From an uncultured Limnohabitans sp. (GTDB lineage Bacteria > Pseudomonadota > Gammaproteobacteria > Burkholderiales > Burkholderiaceae_C): a DNA stretch of 15,113 bases. Each line of letters opens with the position of its first letter. The stretch's first letter is position 1. The position numbers and the translations under genes were made by a program. The stretch covers positions 1 to 15,113 of the forward strand of contig CALEYZ010000206.1 of the NCBI GenBank assembly GCA_937928195.1, read 5' to 3'. This document shows positions 13,495 to 15,113 of this stretch, piece after piece. Under the pieces are notes generated by a model. That model was given only the letters and a program-made list of their open reading frames with translations. It had not been told where the DNA came from and made no database searches.

Positions 13495-15105
13495 TCAAGC
13501 CTCCGCGCTCCGACCCTTCATGGCAAAAATTCCTTGCGGGCGTTTTTGAATGAAGACAATGATGAACACGAGCACACAAATTTTGGCCAGCACCGCGCCT
13601 GTTAGGCCTTCCAGCAATTTGTTGACCAAACCCAAGCCCAGCGCAGCATAGACAGTGCCTGCCAATTGCCCCACCCCGCCAAGCACCACCACCATGAAGG
13701 CATCCACAATGTAGTTTTGTCCCAAGTCAGGACCCACATTGCCCACTTGGCTGAGGGCACAGCCTGCCAAACCCGCAATGCCCGAACCCAAAGCAAACGC
13801 GTAGGTGTCAATGCGGGCCGTATTCACCCCCATGCAAGAGGCCATGGGTCGGTTTTGCGTGACGCCTCGCACAAATAAACCCAAACGCGTTTTGCCAATG
13901 ACCAATGACATGGCCAACAGCACAGCCGCTGCAAATGCAATGATGACCAAGCGGTTGTAGGGCAAGGTCAAATTCGACAGTACTTGAATGCCGCCACTCA
14001 TCCACGCTGGGTTTTCAACACCCACGTTTTGCGCACCAAACAAGGAGCGAACAGTCTGCATCAAAATCAAACTGATGCCCCATGTGGCCAACAAAGATTC
14101 CAGGGGACGGCCATACAAGAAGCGCAGGACGGTGCGCTCTAGAAAGGCACCCACCAAGGCAGAAGCCAAGAAAGACAAAGGCACAGCCAACAACAAATAA
14201 GCATCAAAGTAGCCAGGCAAATATTGGCGGAACAGCACTTGGACCACATAGGTGGCATAGGCACCAATCATCATGAGCTCGCCGTGAGCCATGTTGATCA
14301 CGCCCATCAGGCCGTAAGTGATGGCCAAGCCTAGCGCTACCAGCAACAAGATCGAGCCCAAACTTGCGCCTGTAAACAGCGCGCCCAATCGCTCACCCTT
14401 CTTCAAAGCACCTTCAATGGCGGTCAGTGATTTTCTAAGTTGCGCTTTAACTTGTGCATCAGACTCTTCAGCCAAGCGCTGGTTCAGTAGCAACTGCGTT
14501 TCGGGGGTTTGGCTTTCGGCCAAACGCTGCGCTGCTTCAAGGCGCACACCGGCGTCAACATCTGCAAGCTGCGCTGCGGCTTGGGCCAATTGCAGCAAGT
14601 TTTTCAAAGCAGCGTCTTGCTCTTGGGCCAGTGCTTTCACAAGCAACGGCAGTTTGCTGGCATCGGGTTCCTTGAGCAAGGCCTTGATGGCTTGTTCTCG
14701 CATGGCCGCGTCGGCACTGAACAATTTCAAGGCAGCCAAGGCTGTTTCAATTTCGCCGCGAAAGCGGTTGTTGCTCACCACGTCTTGGGCATCGGTGGGC
14801 AAGTCTTGTTTGTGTCCGGTGAGTGGATCAAGTGCTTTGCCAGTACCTAAGCTGTCGCGCACAATCCAAATTTTGTCGCCTGCAACTTTGACGGCATCGT
14901 CGGCCAAAGCTTGCAGAAACACCAAGGTGTTTTCATCACCCTGCGCCACGACTTTGTTCAGGGTTTCAATTCTTTGATCGGTCTCTCCGTCAACCAATCC
15001 CTTCATCTCTGCCAGGCTCATGGCCCTCGCAGGGCTGGCCATGAAGGCCGTCGCCAAGGATGAAACCAGGATGAAGATCACTGGCCAAGTTCTTAATCGA
15101 ATCAT
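13495..15105 (-). CDS. urtB: Urea ABC transporter permease UrtB with periplasmic N-terminal domain
   Basis: A 536-residue protein. Residues 1-28 look like a signal peptide (SPARA before the cut). Residues about 29-235 form a helical, HEAT-like domain rich in Ala, Leu and Gln, expected in the periplasm. From about 245 on it is a LivH-type permease with NMAHGELMMIGAYA (271-284), LATWGISLILMQTVRSLFGAQN and VVVLGGVGQLAGTVYAA. The long N-terminal domain is the usual form of UrtB and distinguishes it from LivH, which is about 290-300 residues. The ATG at 15105 is eight bases from the window edge, so upstream signals and urtA are out of view. Some relatives may start further in. Confidence 0.92.
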   Translation of the reverse strand: MIRLRTWPVIFILVSSLATAFMASPARAMSLAEMKGLVDGETDQRIETLNKVVAQGDENTLVFLQALADDAVKVAGDKIWIVRDSLGTGKALDPLTGHKQDLPTDAQDVVSNNRFRGEIETALAALKLFSADAAMREQAIKALLKEPDASKLPLLVKALAQEQDAALKNLLQLAQAAAQLADVDAGVRLEAAQRLAESQTPETQLLLNQRLAEESDAQVKAQLRKSLTAIEGALKKGERLGALFTGASLGSILLLVALGLAITYGLMGVINMAHGELMMIGAYATYVVQVLFRQYLPGYFDAYLLLAVPLSFLASALVGAFLERTVLRFLYGRPLESLLATWGISLILMQTVRSLFGAQNVGVENPAWMSGGIQVLSNLTLPYNRLVIIAFAAAVLLAMSLVIGKTRLGLFVRGVTQNRPMASCMGVNTARIDTYAFALGSGIAGLAGCALSQVGNVGPDLGQNYIVDAFMVVVLGGVGQLAGTVYAALGLGLVNKLLEGLTGAVLAKICVLVFIIVFIQKRPQGIFAMKGRSAEA

Positions 15106-15113
15106 GTTTCGTC

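Noticed and set aside
1..15113. Mobile elements, CRISPR arrays, tRNA or rRNA genes
   Set aside because: No transposase-like frame, direct-repeat array, terminal inverted repeats or RNA gene pattern could be seen; gene spacing is tight throughout.

Overview
The window comes from a Gram-negative bacterium. Urea ABC transporter genes, a NitT/TauT-type transporter, the moderate GC content and the protein flavour suggest a betaproteobacterium of the Burkholderiales, perhaps a freshwater Comamonadaceae. That placement is an inference; there is no rRNA or other marker in the window. All recognisable genes but two fit one theme: recovering nitrogen from purines and urea.

Left part (1-4782): a divergent, truncated gene at the very edge encodes the first 14 residues of 5-hydroxyisourate hydrolase (uraH). 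Facing away from it is a tightly packed operon: a GntR/FCD regulator, the allantoinase puuE, a fused OHCU decarboxylase (UraD)-allantoate amidohydrolase protein, and an M20 ArgE/DapE-like hydrolase with an altered metal site. Two junctions are 4-bp ATGA overlaps. Together these cover hydroxyisourate to OHCU to allantoin to allantoate to ureidoglycine.

Middle-left (4827-7602): a three-gene ABC importer (periplasmic NMT1/THI5-like binding protein, ATPase with a TTG start, permease). A 22-bp perfect palindrome in front of it shares the core TGTATACA with a 16-bp palindrome between uraH and the regulator. This suggests that one GntR regulator controls both units and that the importer carries a purine-breakdown compound.

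Middle (7735-10784): three closely spaced plus-strand genes. The first is an unrecognised single-pass membrane protein with four cysteines outside the membrane segment. The second is an unusual potassium channel with two complete voltage-sensor domains in series before a single pore. The third is ureD, a urease accessory gene. The channel and its small neighbour are the most novel content here.

Right part (10781-15105, minus strand): urtB, urtC, urtD and urtE of the urea ABC transporter, packed as an operon whose urtA would lie beyond the right edge. ureD and urtE converge and share 4 bp at their stop codons. No urease structural genes, mobile elements, tRNA or rRNA genes or CRISPR arrays are visible. 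No gap between genes exceeds about 155 bases.
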